In this document: positions 10,397-20,065 of the stretch, in pieces | Layout: the number at the start of each line of letters is the position of its first letter | How positions within the stretch are numbered: the first letter of the stretch is position 1 | Source: Actinoplanes solisilvae | GTDB lineage: Bacteria > Actinomycetota > Actinomycetes > Mycobacteriales > Micromonosporaceae | Assembly (NCBI RefSeq): GCF_003999975.1 | Contig: NZ_RJAC01000005.1 | Location: 310,001-374,000 of the forward strand | Length of the DNA: 64,000 bases | Direction of reading: 5' to 3' | The notes under the pieces: model-generated | Seen by the model: the letters and a program-made list of their open reading frames with translations, nothing else | What the model was told of the DNA's origin: nothing | Databases searched by the model: none | Made by a program: the position numbers and the translations under genes

Positions 10397-10993
10397 GGGC
10401 GCCGTGGAGCGTCCGAGGTAGAGGGCGTTGGGCTCGGACGGCACCGGGATCTCGGTGAACCCCAGCCGGCCGTAGAACGCGCGGGCGGCGGTGTTGGCCG
10501 GGGCCATGCCCAGGTGCACCCGCGGAACCCCGGCGTCGTGCAGCCCGGCCAGGAAACTGGCCATCAGTCCCCGCCCCTGGCCGCGGCCCTGCCACTCCGG
10601 CAGCAGGTCGATGTGCAGGTGGGCCGGGTAGCCGGCCAGCTCGGCGACGAGCATGCGCTCCGGGTTGTGGTGCAACGCCAGCCAGCCCTGGTCGCGCGGG
10701 TCGTCGCCGTAGCGTCCCTCGGTCGCCGGCAGCCACTCCGCGCGATAACGGCGTACGAAACGCGCCGTGTCCGCGGTGCCCACGATGTAGCCGACCGCGT
10801 TGCCGTGCCCGTCGTCGAGGATTCGGGCGACCTCGGGCTCCAGCACGACGTAGGGCGCGGCGAAGACGTCGCCGACGAGGCGGTCGGAGCTGTTGCGGCC
10901 GCGGGCGTCGCCACCGGAGTCGGCGGTGCGCACGCAGATGTCGTAGACGGCGTCGAGGTCGGTGGGGCGGTAGGCGCGGATCGTCGGTTGCAC
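10394..10993 (-). CDS. GNAT-family N-acetyltransferase
   Basis: A 199-residue acetyl-CoA-dependent N-acetyltransferase of unknown substrate. The fold is recognised by the N-terminal IRAYRPTDLDAVYDIC strand-helix and the acetyl-CoA pyrophosphate loop LLPEWQGRGQGRGLMASFL (Q/RxxGxG). The C-terminal APANTAARAFYGRLGFTEI is also typical. A long middle segment (DTARFVRRYRAEWLPATEGRY) resembles the OGA-type/streptothricin-like members. The GTG start at 10993 has no ribosome-binding site, but TAAACT lies six bases upstream, which suggests a leaderless mRNA. Confidence 0.85.
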   Translation of the reverse strand: MQPTIRAYRPTDLDAVYDICVRTADSGGDARGRNSSDRLVGDVFAAPYVVLEPEVARILDDGHGNAVGYIVGTADTARFVRRYRAEWLPATEGRYGDDPRDQGWLALHHNPERMLVAELAGYPAHLHIDLLPEWQGRGQGRGLMASFLAGLHDAGVPRVHLGMAPANTAARAFYGRLGFTEIPVPSEPNALYLGRSTAP

Positions 10994-11056
10994 AGGGGAA
11001 GTTTAAGATTCGCCAGGTCTGTGGCCGGGCTCACCGTCCGATGTCACGATGTGGCG

Positions 11057-11464
11057 ATGAACTGGACGCTGGAAGTAGTCGTTGTCCCGGTCGCCGATCT
11101 CGACCGTGCCAAGGAGTTCTACGCGGACCGCCTCGGGTTCGCCGTCGACCACGACACCAAGATCAATGACGATGTACGCATCGTGCAGCTCACCCCGCCC
11201 GGCAGCGGCTGCTCGATCGTCATCGGCAAGGGTGCCGTGCCCGACATGCCGCCCGGCTCGCTCAAGGGCCTGCAGCTCGTGGTGCCCGACATCGCGGCCG
11301 CCCACGCCGAGCTGGTCAAGAACGGGGTCACGGTCAGCGACGTCCAGGTGGTGGGCGAGAACCCGCGGCCCACCGACCACCCCCTGGACAACGTCGGCTT
11401 CGTCTTCTTCGACGACCCGGACGGCAACAGCTGGGCCGTCCAGCAGATCTCTTCGCGCGCCTAG
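11057..11464 (+). CDS. Glyoxalase/bleomycin-resistance (VOC) superfamily protein
   Basis: A 135-residue single vicinal-oxygen-chelate domain of unknown substrate. It shows the paired beta-alpha-beta pattern with LEVVVVPVADLDRAKEFYADRLGF at the start and VGFVFFDDPDGNSWAVQQI at the end, the usual layout of the glyoxalase-like subfamily that includes putative bleomycin-resistance and lactoylglutathione-lyase-like proteins. ATG 11057 is preferred; an in-frame GTG lies at 11051. Its TAG stop interlocks with the stop of the convergent pgl gene in the tetramer CTAG (11461-11464). Confidence 0.85.
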   Translation: MNWTLEVVVVPVADLDRAKEFYADRLGFAVDHDTKINDDVRIVQLTPPGSGCSIVIGKGAVPDMPPGSLKGLQLVVPDIAAAHAELVKNGVTVSDVQVVGENPRPTDHPLDNVGFVFFDDPDGNSWAVQQISSRA

Positions 11465-12180
11465 CCGTTGGCCTTGGCCGCGGCGGCTTGGTCGAGCAGC
11501 CAGTAGGTCTTCGTACGCCCGGTCGCGTGGACGGCCGGCACCAGCTTGTCGCCGCCCAGCGCGCGGCCCACCGAGTCGGTCTTGTCGGGGCCGGCCGCGA
11601 TCAGCCACACCTCGTCGGCCGTCTGGATGGCCGGCATGGTGAGCGTGATGCGGGTCGGCGGGGGCTTCGGGCTGTCGTGCACGGCGGCCGTGGTGCCGCC
11701 GGTCTGCCAGTCCCGCCCCGGGAAGAGGGACGCGACGTGGCCGTCCTCGCCGACGCCCAGCATCAGCACGTCGAACGTGCGGTCGGTGGGCAGCTCGGCG
11801 GCGTAGCGGGCGGCCGCCGCCTCGGCGTCGTCGCCGTCCGGGCCGTCCGAGGCGGGCATCGCGTGCACCCGGGCCGGGTCGAGCGGCAGCTTGTCGAGCA
11901 GGGCCTCGCGGGCCTGGGTCTCGTTGCGCTCGGGGTCACCGGCGGGCAGGAAGCGCTCGTCGCCCCACCACAGGTCGACCCGGGACCAGCTGATCGCCTT
12001 CGCCTCGGGCAGCTCCAGCAGGGCGGCCAGCACCCGCTTGGCGATGCGGCCGCCGGTCAGCACCACGTCGGCCGAGCCCCGCTCGACCTGCGCGTCCACG
12101 ATCTTGGCGATCAGCCGGGAGGCCACGGTCGCCGCGAGGGTGTCGGCGTCGGGGACCACCACGACCAAGGTCTTGCTCAC
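11461..12180 (-). CDS. pgl: 6-phosphogluconolactonase
   Basis: Hydrolyses 6-phosphogluconolactone in the oxidative pentose phosphate pathway (DevB/SOL family). The 239-residue protein carries VVLTGGRIAKRVL (sugar-phosphate-binding loop), WGDERFLPAGDPERN, LMLGVGEDGHVASLFPG (catalytic-site GEDGH) and RITLTMPAIQTADEVWLI. The GTG start at 12180 has AGGAGG 8 bases upstream. It follows opcA and zwf on the same strand, but a terminator sits between opcA and pgl, so its expression may be partly uncoupled. Confidence 0.95.
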   Translation of the reverse strand: MSKTLVVVVPDADTLAATVASRLIAKIVDAQVERGSADVVLTGGRIAKRVLAALLELPEAKAISWSRVDLWWGDERFLPAGDPERNETQAREALLDKLPLDPARVHAMPASDGPDGDDAEAAAARYAAELPTDRTFDVLMLGVGEDGHVASLFPGRDWQTGGTTAAVHDSPKPPPTRITLTMPAIQTADEVWLIAAGPDKTDSVGRALGGDKLVPAVHATGRTKTYWLLDQAAAAKANG

Positions 12181-12200
12181 TTGTGCGCCTCCTAGGAGAA

Positions 12201-12234
12201 AAGAGGCCGCCCGCCTAGGTGGCGGGCGGCCTTT
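12201..12234 (-). terminator. Intrinsic terminator between opcA and pgl
   Basis: A perfect 11-bp GC stem (12205-12215 with 12221-12231) with flanking A-T pairs has a 5-base loop. Read on the minus strand it is followed by CTCTTTTCTCC, a U-rich tract. It falls 16 bases after the opcA stop and just before the pgl ribosome-binding site. Confidence 0.8.
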
Positions 12235-12249
12235 GAGAAACTCGTCGGC

Positions 12250-13263
12250 TCAGGCGGCGGTTCCGCCGGGACCGGCCATCGCGCCGGCCTCGTCGGCCTT
12301 GGCGGCCAGCGCCGGGTCCTTCCAGACATGCACGCGCATCGGCGGCTTGTGGTCGAGACCGGTCACGCCGGCCATCGCGCCCAGCGCCTCGGAGTAGACC
12401 TGGTCGGCATCGAGCCGGCGCAGCTCCTCGGCCAGCTCGTCGCCGACCGGCCGCTTGGGCAGCGGCATGTAACGGTCCTCCTGGCCGGTGCGGCTGAACA
12501 GCGCGGTGTTCTCCTCGCGGGTCACCGTCACGTGGTCGCCGTTCTCGCAGATCAGCTGCACCGAGTGCATGCGCGGGACGCGGTCGGAGACCTGCAGGTC
12601 GGGCACGATGCCCAGACGGGACTGGAGCCAGCCGCTCATCAGGGCAGCGGTCGGGTCCTTCTTCGGCGCCACGATCGTCGCGCCGACGACGCGGGCCTCG
12701 GTGGTGTCGAAGGCGCCGGCCACCAGGGTGCGCCACAGCGTGATGCGGGTCCAGGTGAGGTCGGTGTCGCCGGGCGCGTAGTCGAGCGCCCGCTGGCGCA
12801 GGGCGGCCACCGGGTCGGGCGCCTGCGCGCAGTCGGTGATGCGACGGTCGGCGACGACGCCGAGGAAGTCGTTCGCGATGATGTCCGGCGGTTCCTGGTG
12901 CCACCAGGTGACGACCGGGACGTCGGGCGCGAGCAGCGGCATGACCACCGACTCGGCGTGCAGGGCGAGACGCCCGTACATGCGCATGACGACGGCCTCG
13001 GCCGGCCCGAGACGCCCGCCCACGACGATCTCGGCGTCGAGCCGGCTGCGGCCCTCAAGGTCGGAGCGTACGACGATGAGCAGCCGGCACGGGTGCGCGG
13101 CGGCCGCGATGGTGGCCGCGGCCTCGGCCTCGCGGACCTTCTTCTCCTCGACGACGGCCACCAGGGTCAGGGCCAGGCCCGAGGCCACCCCGCCCGCGCT
13201 GCGCCGCTCGGCGGCCAGCGCCTTGACCACCTCGTTGCCGGTGGTGTCCCACAGCCCGATCAT
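12250..13263 (-). CDS. opcA: Glucose-6-phosphate dehydrogenase assembly protein OpcA
   Basis: OpcA is required for full activity or assembly of glucose-6-phosphate dehydrogenase in cyanobacteria and actinobacteria, where it sits beside zwf. The 337-residue product begins MIGLWDTTGNEVVKAL and has the family segments CRLLIVV, DVPVVTWWHQEPPD and ARVVGATIVAPKKDPTAALMSGWLQSRLG. Its ATG overlaps the zwf stop (ATGA), so the two should be made in a coupled way. A strong terminator follows. Confidence 0.94.
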   Translation of the reverse strand: MIGLWDTTGNEVVKALAAERRSAGGVASGLALTLVAVVEEKKVREAEAAATIAAAAHPCRLLIVVRSDLEGRSRLDAEIVVGGRLGPAEAVVMRMYGRLALHAESVVMPLLAPDVPVVTWWHQEPPDIIANDFLGVVADRRITDCAQAPDPVAALRQRALDYAPGDTDLTWTRITLWRTLVAGAFDTTEARVVGATIVAPKKDPTAALMSGWLQSRLGIVPDLQVSDRVPRMHSVQLICENGDHVTVTREENTALFSRTGQEDRYMPLPKRPVGDELAEELRRLDADQVYSEALGAMAGVTGLDHKPPMRVHVWKDPALAAKADEAGAMAGPGGTAA

Positions 13264-14777
13264 GCTCGCCTCCAGGCGCGACCCTCGCGGGCCAGCATCT
13301 CGTCCGATGCGCGCGGGCCCCACTCGCCGGCCCGGTAGGGCTCGGGCTTGGTGCCCGCCCACGCGGCCTCCAGCGGGTCGATGACCTGCCAGCTCTGCTC
13401 GATCTCGGCGGCGTCCGGGAACAGGGTCCGGTCGCCGACCAGCACGTCCAGGACGAGACGCTCGTACGCCTCGGGGCTGGACTCGGTGAACGCCTCGCCG
13501 TACTGGAAGTCCATCGCGATGTCGCGGACCTCCATCGTGGTGCCGGGGACCTTGGAGCCGAACTTCAGCACCACGCCCTCGTCGGGCTGCACGCGGATGA
13601 CGAGCTGGTTGTTGCCCAGCATCTCGACGTCGGCCGGGTCGAACGGCAGGTGCGGAGCGCGCTTGAAGAGGATCGCGATCTCGGTCACCCGGCGCGGCAT
13701 GCGCTTGCCGACGCGGACGTAGAAGGGGACCTCGGCCCAGCGCCGGTTCTGGATGCCGAGGCGGACCGCGGCGTACGTCTCGGTGGTGGAGTCGGCCGGG
13801 ATGTTCTTCTCTTCCAGGTAGCCGACCGCGCGCTCGCCGGCGACCCAGCCGGGGAGGTACTGACCGCGGACGGAGCCCTTGGAGATGTCCTTCGGAATGG
13901 CGATGGCCTTGAGGACCTTGAGCTTCTCGGCCCGCACGTCGTCGGGGTCGAAGCTCGTCGGCTCCTCCATGCCCACCAGGGCGAGGAGCTGGAGCAGGTG
14001 GTTCTGCAGCACGTCGCGGGCGGCGCCGGACGCGTCGTAGAACGCGGCGCGGGTGCCGATGCCCACGTCCTCGGCCATCGTGATCTGCACCGAGTCGACG
14101 TACTTCGAGTTCCACACGGGCTCGAACAGGCTGTTCGCGAAGCGCAGGGCCAGAATGTTCTGGACCGTCTCTTTACCCAGGTAGTGGTCGATGCGGTAGA
14201 CGTCACCGGGCGTGAAGACCTCGTCGACGAGCTGGTTCAGCGCGATCGCGGTCTGCAGGTCGTTGCCGAACGGCTTCTCGACGACGACGCGGCGCCAGCC
14301 ACCGGACTTCGCGTTGTCGGCCATGCCGGTGCGGGCGAGCTGGTTGAGCACCAGCGGGAACGCGGCCGGCGGGATCGAGAAGTAGAAGGCGGCGTTACCC
14401 GGGATGCCGTTGCGTTCGCGTAGGTCGTCGAGGGTCGCGGCGAGCTGGTCGAACGCGGCGTCGTCGTCGAACGAGCCGGGAACGAACTGGAACTGGCTGG
14501 CCAGACGCTGCCAGACGTCCTCGCGCCACGGGGTCCGGGCGCCCTTCTTCGCCGCTTCGTAGGCCAGCGACTCGAAGTCGCCGTCGCCCCAGTCGCGGCG
14601 GGCGAAGCCCAGAACCACGAAACCGGGCGGCAGCAGGCCTCGGTTGGCCAGGTCGTAGACGGCCGGGATGAGCTTCTTTCGGGACAGGTCACCGGTGACT
14701 CCGAAGATCACCAGAGCGCAGGGCTCCGGGATCCGGGGAAGCCTGCGGTCCTGTGCGGTACGCAGCGGATTGCCCAC
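13260..14777 (-). CDS. zwf: Glucose-6-phosphate 1-dehydrogenase
   Basis: Oxidises glucose 6-phosphate to 6-phosphogluconolactone with NADP (or NAD), the entry to the oxidative pentose phosphate pathway. The roughly 505-residue protein has the N-terminal LVIFGVTGDLSRKKL coenzyme loop, VVVEKPFGNDLQTA, and the active-site signature RIDHYLGKETVQN. The GTG at 14777 (VGNPLRTAQDRRLPRI) is preferred because AGGATGG lies 5 bases upstream and homologues begin close to NPLR. An ATG at 14786 is in frame. The stop overlaps opcA by four bases. Its start is 84 bases after the tal terminator. Confidence 0.96.
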   Translation of the reverse strand: MGNPLRTAQDRRLPRIPEPCALVIFGVTGDLSRKKLIPAVYDLANRGLLPPGFVVLGFARRDWGDGDFESLAYEAAKKGARTPWREDVWQRLASQFQFVPGSFDDDAAFDQLAATLDDLRERNGIPGNAAFYFSIPPAAFPLVLNQLARTGMADNAKSGGWRRVVVEKPFGNDLQTAIALNQLVDEVFTPGDVYRIDHYLGKETVQNILALRFANSLFEPVWNSKYVDSVQITMAEDVGIGTRAAFYDASGAARDVLQNHLLQLLALVGMEEPTSFDPDDVRAEKLKVLKAIAIPKDISKGSVRGQYLPGWVAGERAVGYLEEKNIPADSTTETYAAVRLGIQNRRWAEVPFYVRVGKRMPRRVTEIAILFKRAPHLPFDPADVEMLGNNQLVIRVQPDEGVVLKFGSKVPGTTMEVRDIAMDFQYGEAFTESSPEAYERLVLDVLVGDRTLFPDAAEIEQSWQVIDPLEAAWAGTKPEPYRAGEWGPRASDEMLAREGRAWRRA

Positions 14778-14831
14778 GTGGTCCATCCTGCCAGTTTTCG
14801 GTGTCGTGCAAGTGTCTAAGCAGGGACAGAG

Positions 14832-14862
14832 AGAGGGGACCCGCATCACGCGAGTCCCCTCT
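14832..14862 (-). terminator. Hairpin after tal
   Basis: A 9-bp perfect stem (AGAGGGGAC at 14832-14840 with GTCCCCTCT at 14854-14862) and 13-base loop lies 8 bases past the tal stop. On the minus strand it is followed by the pyrimidine-rich CTCTGTCCCTGC. It may separate tkt-tal transcripts from zwf-opcA. Confidence 0.6.
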
Positions 14863-14870
14863 GAGCTGCG

Positions 14871-16007
14871 TCAGGCCGCGTCGCTCGGCTTGCTCGAACC
14901 CTTGGCGGCTGCCTTGAGCGACCGGTCGACGCCCTCCAGCAGCTCCTTCCAGCTCGCCTCGAACTTGTCGACGCCCTCTTCCTCGAGGACCTTGACGACG
15001 TCGTTGAAGTCGATCCCGACCTGGGCCAGATCGGTGAAGATCCGGTGCGACGCCTGGAAGTTCGGGGTGATCGTGTCGCCACGGACCTCGCCGTGGTCGG
15101 CGAACGCCTTGATCACCGATTCCGGCATGGTGTTGACGGTGTCCTCGGCGATCAGCTCCTCGACGTAGATCGTGTCGCGGAATTCAGGGCTCTTCGTCGA
15201 GGTCGACGCCCACAGCGGCCGCTGCGGGTGCGCCCCGGCCGCCGCGAGGGCACGCCAGCGGTCGGTGTTGATGACCTCCTGGTACGCCTCGTACGCGAGC
15301 CGGGCGTTGGCGATCGCGGCCTGGCCCTTGAGGGACTTGGCCTCGTCGCTGCCGATCTTGTCGAGGCGCTTGTCGACCTCGGAGTCGACGCGCGAGACGA
15401 AGAACGAGGCCACCGAACCGATCTTGGTGATGTCGTGGCCGTTCGCCTTGGCCTGCTCGATGCCCGCGATGAACGCGTCCATCACGGCGCGGTAGCGCTC
15501 CAGCGAGAAGATCAGCGTCACGTTCACGCTGATGCCCTCGGCCAGAACCGCGGTGATCGCCGGCAGGCCCGCGAGGGTCGCCGGGATCTTGATGAACAGG
15601 TTCTCGCGGTCGACCAGGGCCCACAGCTCCTTGGCCTCGGCCACGGTGCCCTCGGTGTCGTGCGCCTTGCGCGGGTCGACCTCGATGGAGACCCGGCCGT
15701 CGACGCCGCCGGACGCGTCATACGCCGGGCGCTCGACGTCGCACGCCTGCTGGACGTCCTGCGAGGTCATCGCGCGGACCGCCTCGTCGACGGTGGCGCC
15801 CTGGGCGGCCAGCTGCTTGAGCTGGGCGTCGTAGGCGTCCGCGTCGGACAGGGCCTTCTGGAAGATGCTCGGGTTGGTCGTGACGCCGACCACGTGCTGC
15901 TCGTCCAGCATCTTCTTCAGCGAGCCGGTGGTCAGCCGGGGACGGGAGAGGTCGTCGAGCCAGACCGCTACTCCAGCGGCCGAAAGCTCACCAAGCCTGT
16001 CGGTCAT
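14871..16007 (-). CDS. tal: Transaldolase
   Basis: Transfers a dihydroxyacetone unit between sugar phosphates in the non-oxidative pentose phosphate pathway. The 378-residue product belongs to the longer actinobacterial/cyanobacterial transaldolase type: [11 protein letters not shown] near the N-terminus, [24 protein letters not shown], Schiff-base Lys in [15 protein letters not shown], and [13 protein letters not shown]. It is not fused to phosphoglucose isomerase. The ATG at 16007 is preceded by AGGAG that overlaps the tkt stop region, indicating coupling to tkt. Confidence 0.96.
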   Translation of the reverse strand: MTDRLGELSAAGVAVWLDDLSRPRLTTGSLKKMLDEQHVVGVTTNPSIFQKALSDADAYDAQLKQLAAQGATVDEAVRAMTSQDVQQACDVERPAYDASGGVDGRVSIEVDPRKAHDTEGTVAEAKELWALVDRENLFIKIPATLAGLPAITAVLAEGISVNVTLIFSLERYRAVMDAFIAGIEQAKANGHDITKIGSVASFFVSRVDSEVDKRLDKIGSDEAKSLKGQAAIANARLAYEAYQEVINTDRWRALAAAGAHPQRPLWASTSTKSPEFRDTIYVEELIAEDTVNTMPESVIKAFADHGEVRGDTITPNFQASHRIFTDLAQVGIDFNDVVKVLEEEGVDKFEASWKELLEGVDRSLKAAAKGSSKPSDAA

Positions 16008-16018
16008 GTTCGTACTCC

Positions 16019-18151
16019 TCAGTTACCGGTCTTGTGACCGGTGATCTCGCCGACCTTGGCCAGGGCGGCGTTGGCCTTGGCCACCACGTTGTCCGCGGTG
16101 AACCCGAACTGCTCGAAGAGGATCTTCGCGGGGGCGCTGGCGCCGTAGTGCTCGATGCTCACCGGCTCGCCTGCCTCTCCGAGGATCCGGTCCCAGCTCT
16201 GCCGGATGCCGGCTTCGACCGTCACCCGGGCCTTGACCCCGCGGGGCAGAACCTCCTGCTGGTACGCGGTGTCCTGCTCGTAGAACCATTCGAGGCACGG
16301 CATCGATACCACGCGGGTGGGCGTGCCCTCGGCCTCGAGGCGCTCCTGCGCGGTGAGGCAGTACTGCACCTCGGAGCCGGTGCCGATGAGGATCACCTTG
16401 GGCTCGCCGCCGGTCGCCTCGGACAGGATGTAGCCGCCGCGCAGGGTGCCCTCGGCCGACGCGTACTTCGTACGGTCGATGGTGGGCAGGTTCTGCCGGG
16501 AGAGGGCCAGACCGGTCGGGCGGTCGTTGTGCTCGAGCGCGCCGCGCCAGGCGTACGCCGTCTCGTTCGCGTCGGCCGGGCGCACGATGTCGAGGCCGAC
16601 GATGGCGCGCAGCGCGGACAGCGTCTCGATCGGCTGGTGGGTCGGGCCGTCCTCGCCCAGGCCGATGGAGTCGTGCGTCCACACGTAGATCACCGGCAGC
16701 TTCTGCAGCGCGGAGAGCCGGACGGCGCCACGCATGTAGTCGCTGAAGACCAGGAACGTGCCACCGTACGGGCGGGTGCGGCCGCCGGCGGTGATGCCGT
16801 TGAGGATCGAGCCCATGCCGTGCTCACGGATGCCGAAGTGCAGCGTGCGGCCGTACTCGTTGCCGGGGAACGCCTTGGTCGCGTACTCGGCGGGGATGAA
16901 GGACGGCTCGCCCTTCATGGTGGTGTTGTTGCTCTCGGCGAGGTCGGCCGAACCGCCCCAGAGCTCGGGCAGCACCGGAGCGAGGGCGTTGAGCACCTGC
17001 TGCGACGCGGCGCGGGAGGCGAGACCCTTGGGGTCGGCCGGGAACTCGGGGAGCGCCTTCTCCCAGCCCTCGGGCAGCTTGTGCGCCGAGAGGCGGTCGA
17101 ACAGCGCCTTGCCGTCGGGGTTGCCCTTGGCCCAGACCTCGAACTTGGTGTTCCACTCGTCGTGGGCGGCCCGGCCACGGTCGACGGCGGTGCGGGCGTG
17201 CGCCAGGACGTCGTCGGCGACCGCGAACGTCTCGTTCGGGTCGAAGCCGAGGATCTTCTTGGTCGCGGCGACCTCTTCGGCACCGAGGGCGGAGCCGTGG
17301 ATCTTGCCGGTGTTCTGCTTGTTCGGGGCGGGCCAGCCGATGATCGTACGAAGCACGATGAACGTCGGCTTGTCGGTGACCTTCTTGCCGGCCTCGATCG
17401 CCTGGTAGAGCGCCTCGACGTCCTCGTGGTACTCGCTGCCCTTCGACGGGTCGCCCTTGCGCCAGTCGACGTGGCGAACGTCCCAGCCGTACGCCGCGTA
17501 ACGCGCGCCGACATCCTCGTTCTTGGCGATGCGGGTGTCGTCCTCGATGGAGATCTCGTTGTCGTCGTAGATCACCGTGAGGTTGCCGAGCTTCTGCACA
17601 CCGGCGATGGCGCTCGACTCGTGGCTGACACCCTCTTCGATGTCGCCGTCCGAGCACAGTACGTACACGTTGTGGTCGAAGACGGACTCGCCGGTGCCGG
17701 GCTCGGGGTCGAACAGGCCGCGCTCGCGACGGGCGGCCATCGCCATGCCGATCGCGTTGCCGATGCCCTGGCCGAGCGGGCCGGTCGTGACCTCGACGCC
17801 GGGGGTGTGCCCGTACTCGGGGTGCCCGGGGGTCAGCGAGTCCCACTGGCGCAGCGACGCCAGGTCATCCAGCGCCAGGCCGAAACCGTTGAGATAGAGC
17901 TGAATGTAGAGGGTGAGGCTGGAGTGCCCGCACGACAGCACGAAGCGGTCACGGCCGGCCCAGTGCGGGTCGGTCGGGTCGTGCCGCATGACCCGGTTGA
18001 ACAGCAGGTAGGCGGCGGGCGCGAGGCTCATCGCGGTGCCGGGGTGACCGTTGCCGGATTTCTCGACGGCGTCCATGGCCAGGACCCGGGTAGTGTCCAC
18101 CGCTTTGCGGTCTAGGTCGGACCAATTGAGTGCAGGATCTTTGGCAGCCAC
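16019..18151 (-). CDS. tkt: Transketolase
   Basis: Thiamine-diphosphate enzyme moving two-carbon units between ketoses and aldoses. The 710-residue product has the N-terminal [17 protein letters not shown], the ThDP/Mg motif [19 protein letters not shown] extending to [18 protein letters not shown] residues, [14 protein letters not shown] (catalytic Glu), the pyrimidine-domain [17 protein letters not shown], and RPADANET. The GTG start at 18151 ([14 protein letters not shown]) lies 9 bases after GAGGAG. It heads the minus-strand tkt-tal-zwf-opcA-pgl block and is divergent from ctaB. Confidence 0.97.
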   Translation of the reverse strand: MAAKDPALNWSDLDRKAVDTTRVLAMDAVEKSGNGHPGTAMSLAPAAYLLFNRVMRHDPTDPHWAGRDRFVLSCGHSSLTLYIQLYLNGFGLALDDLASLRQWDSLTPGHPEYGHTPGVEVTTGPLGQGIGNAIGMAMAARRERGLFDPEPGTGESVFDHNVYVLCSDGDIEEGVSHESSAIAGVQKLGNLTVIYDDNEISIEDDTRIAKNEDVGARYAAYGWDVRHVDWRKGDPSKGSEYHEDVEALYQAIEAGKKVTDKPTFIVLRTIIGWPAPNKQNTGKIHGSALGAEEVAATKKILGFDPNETFAVADDVLAHARTAVDRGRAAHDEWNTKFEVWAKGNPDGKALFDRLSAHKLPEGWEKALPEFPADPKGLASRAASQQVLNALAPVLPELWGGSADLAESNNTTMKGEPSFIPAEYATKAFPGNEYGRTLHFGIREHGMGSILNGITAGGRTRPYGGTFLVFSDYMRGAVRLSALQKLPVIYVWTHDSIGLGEDGPTHQPIETLSALRAIVGLDIVRPADANETAYAWRGALEHNDRPTGLALSRQNLPTIDRTKYASAEGTLRGGYILSEATGGEPKVILIGTGSEVQYCLTAQERLEAEGTPTRVVSMPCLEWFYEQDTAYQQEVLPRGVKARVTVEAGIRQSWDRILGEAGEPVSIEHYGASAPAKILFEQFGFTADNVVAKANAALAKVGEITGHKTGN

Positions 18152-18408
18152 GTCGGTTGTGCTCCTCGTCGGGCATGATTTCGGGAAACCCTTTTGAAGT
18201 TGACCCTATCCACCTGGGTTAAACCCGTGCCCGGGGAACGCCCGAGGCCCATACGCTGAGAGCGGACAGGTCAAGTGTGCGCTCCGGCCCTGGGTAAGGG
18301 TCGCCGGAGCAGCGCAGATGCCTGAGCGTAGGCTGTCCGAGCGTGCCGCCGGCTGGCGCCGGTCATGGTCGTGAAATGGCTAGTGCCGAAGCCGGAAGGT
18401 GGCAGTCC

Positions 18409-19368
18409 GTGAGCATGATCACCGAGCGTCCCGTCCCTGGACGGCCGCCGGGGGATCCGGAATCCGCCGCGGTCGCGGCCGGGCCCGACGCGCGTCGCGA
18501 TCCTCTAACCCTGTTCCGCGCCTATCTGGCGCTGACGAAGCCGCAGATCGTCGAATTACTGCTGGTGACCACGGTCCCGGCCATGATGATCGCGGCCGGC
18601 GGGTGGCCTGACCTGCGCACACTCGCCGTGGTGCTGGTCGGCGGGGCGATGGCGGGCGGCGCGGCGAGCGCGCTCAACTGCTACATCGACCGCGACATCG
18701 ACCAGGTGATGCGGCGCACGAAGCGGCGGCCGCTGCCGGCGAACACCGTCACCCCGAAATCGGTATTGATCTTCGGCTTGACGCTCGCCGTGATTTCCGT
18801 CGCGCTGATGGCGGTTTTCACCAACTGGCTGGCCACGGCCCTGACCGCGGGCGCCATTTTCTACTACGACGTCATCTACACGCTGTGGCTCAAGCGGCGC
18901 ACGCCGGCCAACACGTTCTGGGGCGGCATCTGCGGCTCGGCGCCGGTGATCATCGGTTGGGCCGCGGTGACGGGCACCGTTTCGGCGCTCGGATGGGCGC
19001 TTTTTGCGGTTGTTTTCTTTTGGCAGATGCCGCACTTCTATGCGCTCGCCATCAAGTACAAGGACGACTACGCCCGCGCCGGCATCCCGATGCTGCCGGT
19101 CGTGCGGTCCGCGGGCCGGGTCAACTTCGAGATCGTCCTCTACACCGTGCTGACCGTCGCGGCATCGCTGGTGGCCTGGCCGCTGGGGCTCGGCTGGATC
19201 TACGGCGCAGCCGCCATCGTCACCGGCGTGGCGTTCCTGGCCGAGGCGTTGCTGCTGGTCAAGCGGGTGCGAGCGGGCGGCCCGACCAAACCGATGCGCC
19301 TGTTCCACTGGTCCATCACCTACCTGACGATCCTCTTCATCGCCGTCGCGGTGGACGCCCTCATCTGA
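18409..19368 (+). CDS. ctaB: Protoheme IX farnesyltransferase (heme o synthase)
   Basis: Membrane prenyltransferase that converts heme b to heme o on the way to heme a for cytochrome aa3 oxidase (UbiA superfamily, CyoE/CtaB). The roughly 319-residue protein has the two Asp-rich prenyl-diphosphate sites [21 protein letters not shown] and [15 protein letters not shown], and about nine hydrophobic helices. GTG 18409 follows GGAAGG by 9 bases; ATG 18415 is close behind. Position next to tkt is the conserved actinobacterial arrangement. The next gene in the pathway, ctaA, lies 3.5 kb downstream on the other strand. Confidence 0.95.
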   Translation: MSMITERPVPGRPPGDPESAAVAAGPDARRDPLTLFRAYLALTKPQIVELLLVTTVPAMMIAAGGWPDLRTLAVVLVGGAMAGGAASALNCYIDRDIDQVMRRTKRRPLPANTVTPKSVLIFGLTLAVISVALMAVFTNWLATALTAGAIFYYDVIYTLWLKRRTPANTFWGGICGSAPVIIGWAAVTGTVSALGWALFAVVFFWQMPHFYALAIKYKDDYARAGIPMLPVVRSAGRVNFEIVLYTVLTVAASLVAWPLGLGWIYGAAAIVTGVAFLAEALLLVKRVRAGGPTKPMRLFHWSITYLTILFIAVAVDALI

Positions 19369-19482
19369 CCCGCACCACCCGCGTCACGCGCCCGCCCGCA
19401 ACTCGCGGCGGGCGCGTTCCGTTGTGCGGCTCTTCTGCTCGGGTGCCTCCGGCAGGTCTTGCGCTCCTTCTACTCTGGTGCT

Positions 19483-19690
19483 CCCCGCAGCTTGCGCGCC
19501 TGTCCTGCTGTGGTTCTTCTCGCAGCTTCGCGCTTCTGCTTCCCGCAGCCTGGGCGCTCCTTCTGCCCTGGCACCTCCCTGCAGCTTGCGTGCCCGGTCT
19601 GCTCTCGTGCTTTCCTGCAGCTTGCGTGTCTCGTGCTTTCCTGCAGCTTGCGTGCCCGGTCTGCTCACGCGCTTTTCTGCAGCTCGTAGA
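19483..19690. repeat. Degenerate direct repeats around CTGCAGCTTGCGTGCCCGG
   Basis: CTGCAG occurs at 19579, 19615, 19641 and 19677, giving unit lengths of 36, 26 and 36 bases; the 26-base unit lacks ten bases found in the others. More diverged units (CGCAGCTTGCGCG, CGCAGCTTCGCG, CGCAGCCTGGGCG) extend the array upstream to about 19483. Confidence 0.6.
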
Positions 19691-19920
19691 CCCGGCGCGT
19701 TTGGCCCCGCGCTCGGGCTCCTGGCCTCGCGTGTCCGCCCGATCGCTGTCCTGCGGGGCCGCCGGTCGGCTGTGCCGTCGCCCCGCGAGCATTCGCCCGC
19801 TAGCACTGGGCCGTCGGTCACTTAGCCGGTCAGCGCTTCTGCCCGGACGGGTAGGCCCCGGTGCGCAGCCGTGGCCGCAGTTTGTATCTGCGCCCACCGT
19901 TCAGCTTGAGGACGCCGCCC

Positions 19921-20065
19921 CTTGCGCGGCCGCCTCTACGCAGCGTCTGCGCGCGGCCGCCTCTACGCGGCGTCTGCGCGCGGCCGCCCCTACGCAGGGT
20001 CTCCGCGCGGCCGCCTCTACGCAGCGTCTCCGCGCGGCCGCCCCTACGCAGCGCCCCCGCGCAGT
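19921..20065. repeat. 27-base tandem repeat containing NotI sites
   Basis: The core GCGGCCGCCYCTACGCAG recurs with exact 27-base spacing: GGCCGCC begins at 19928, 19955, 19982, 20009 and 20036. The last unit is imperfect and trails into 20065. The unit is nine codons long, so all six frames stay open and give artificial nine-residue protein repeats. Confidence 0.85.

Noticed and set aside
16034..18115. A 693-codon plus-strand frame covering tkt
   Set aside because: Antisense shadow of transketolase with repetitive Gly/Val/Arg composition and no ribosome-binding site.
19921..20065. CRISPR array
   Set aside because: The repeat units are contiguous with no unique spacers, and no cas gene is present in the window.
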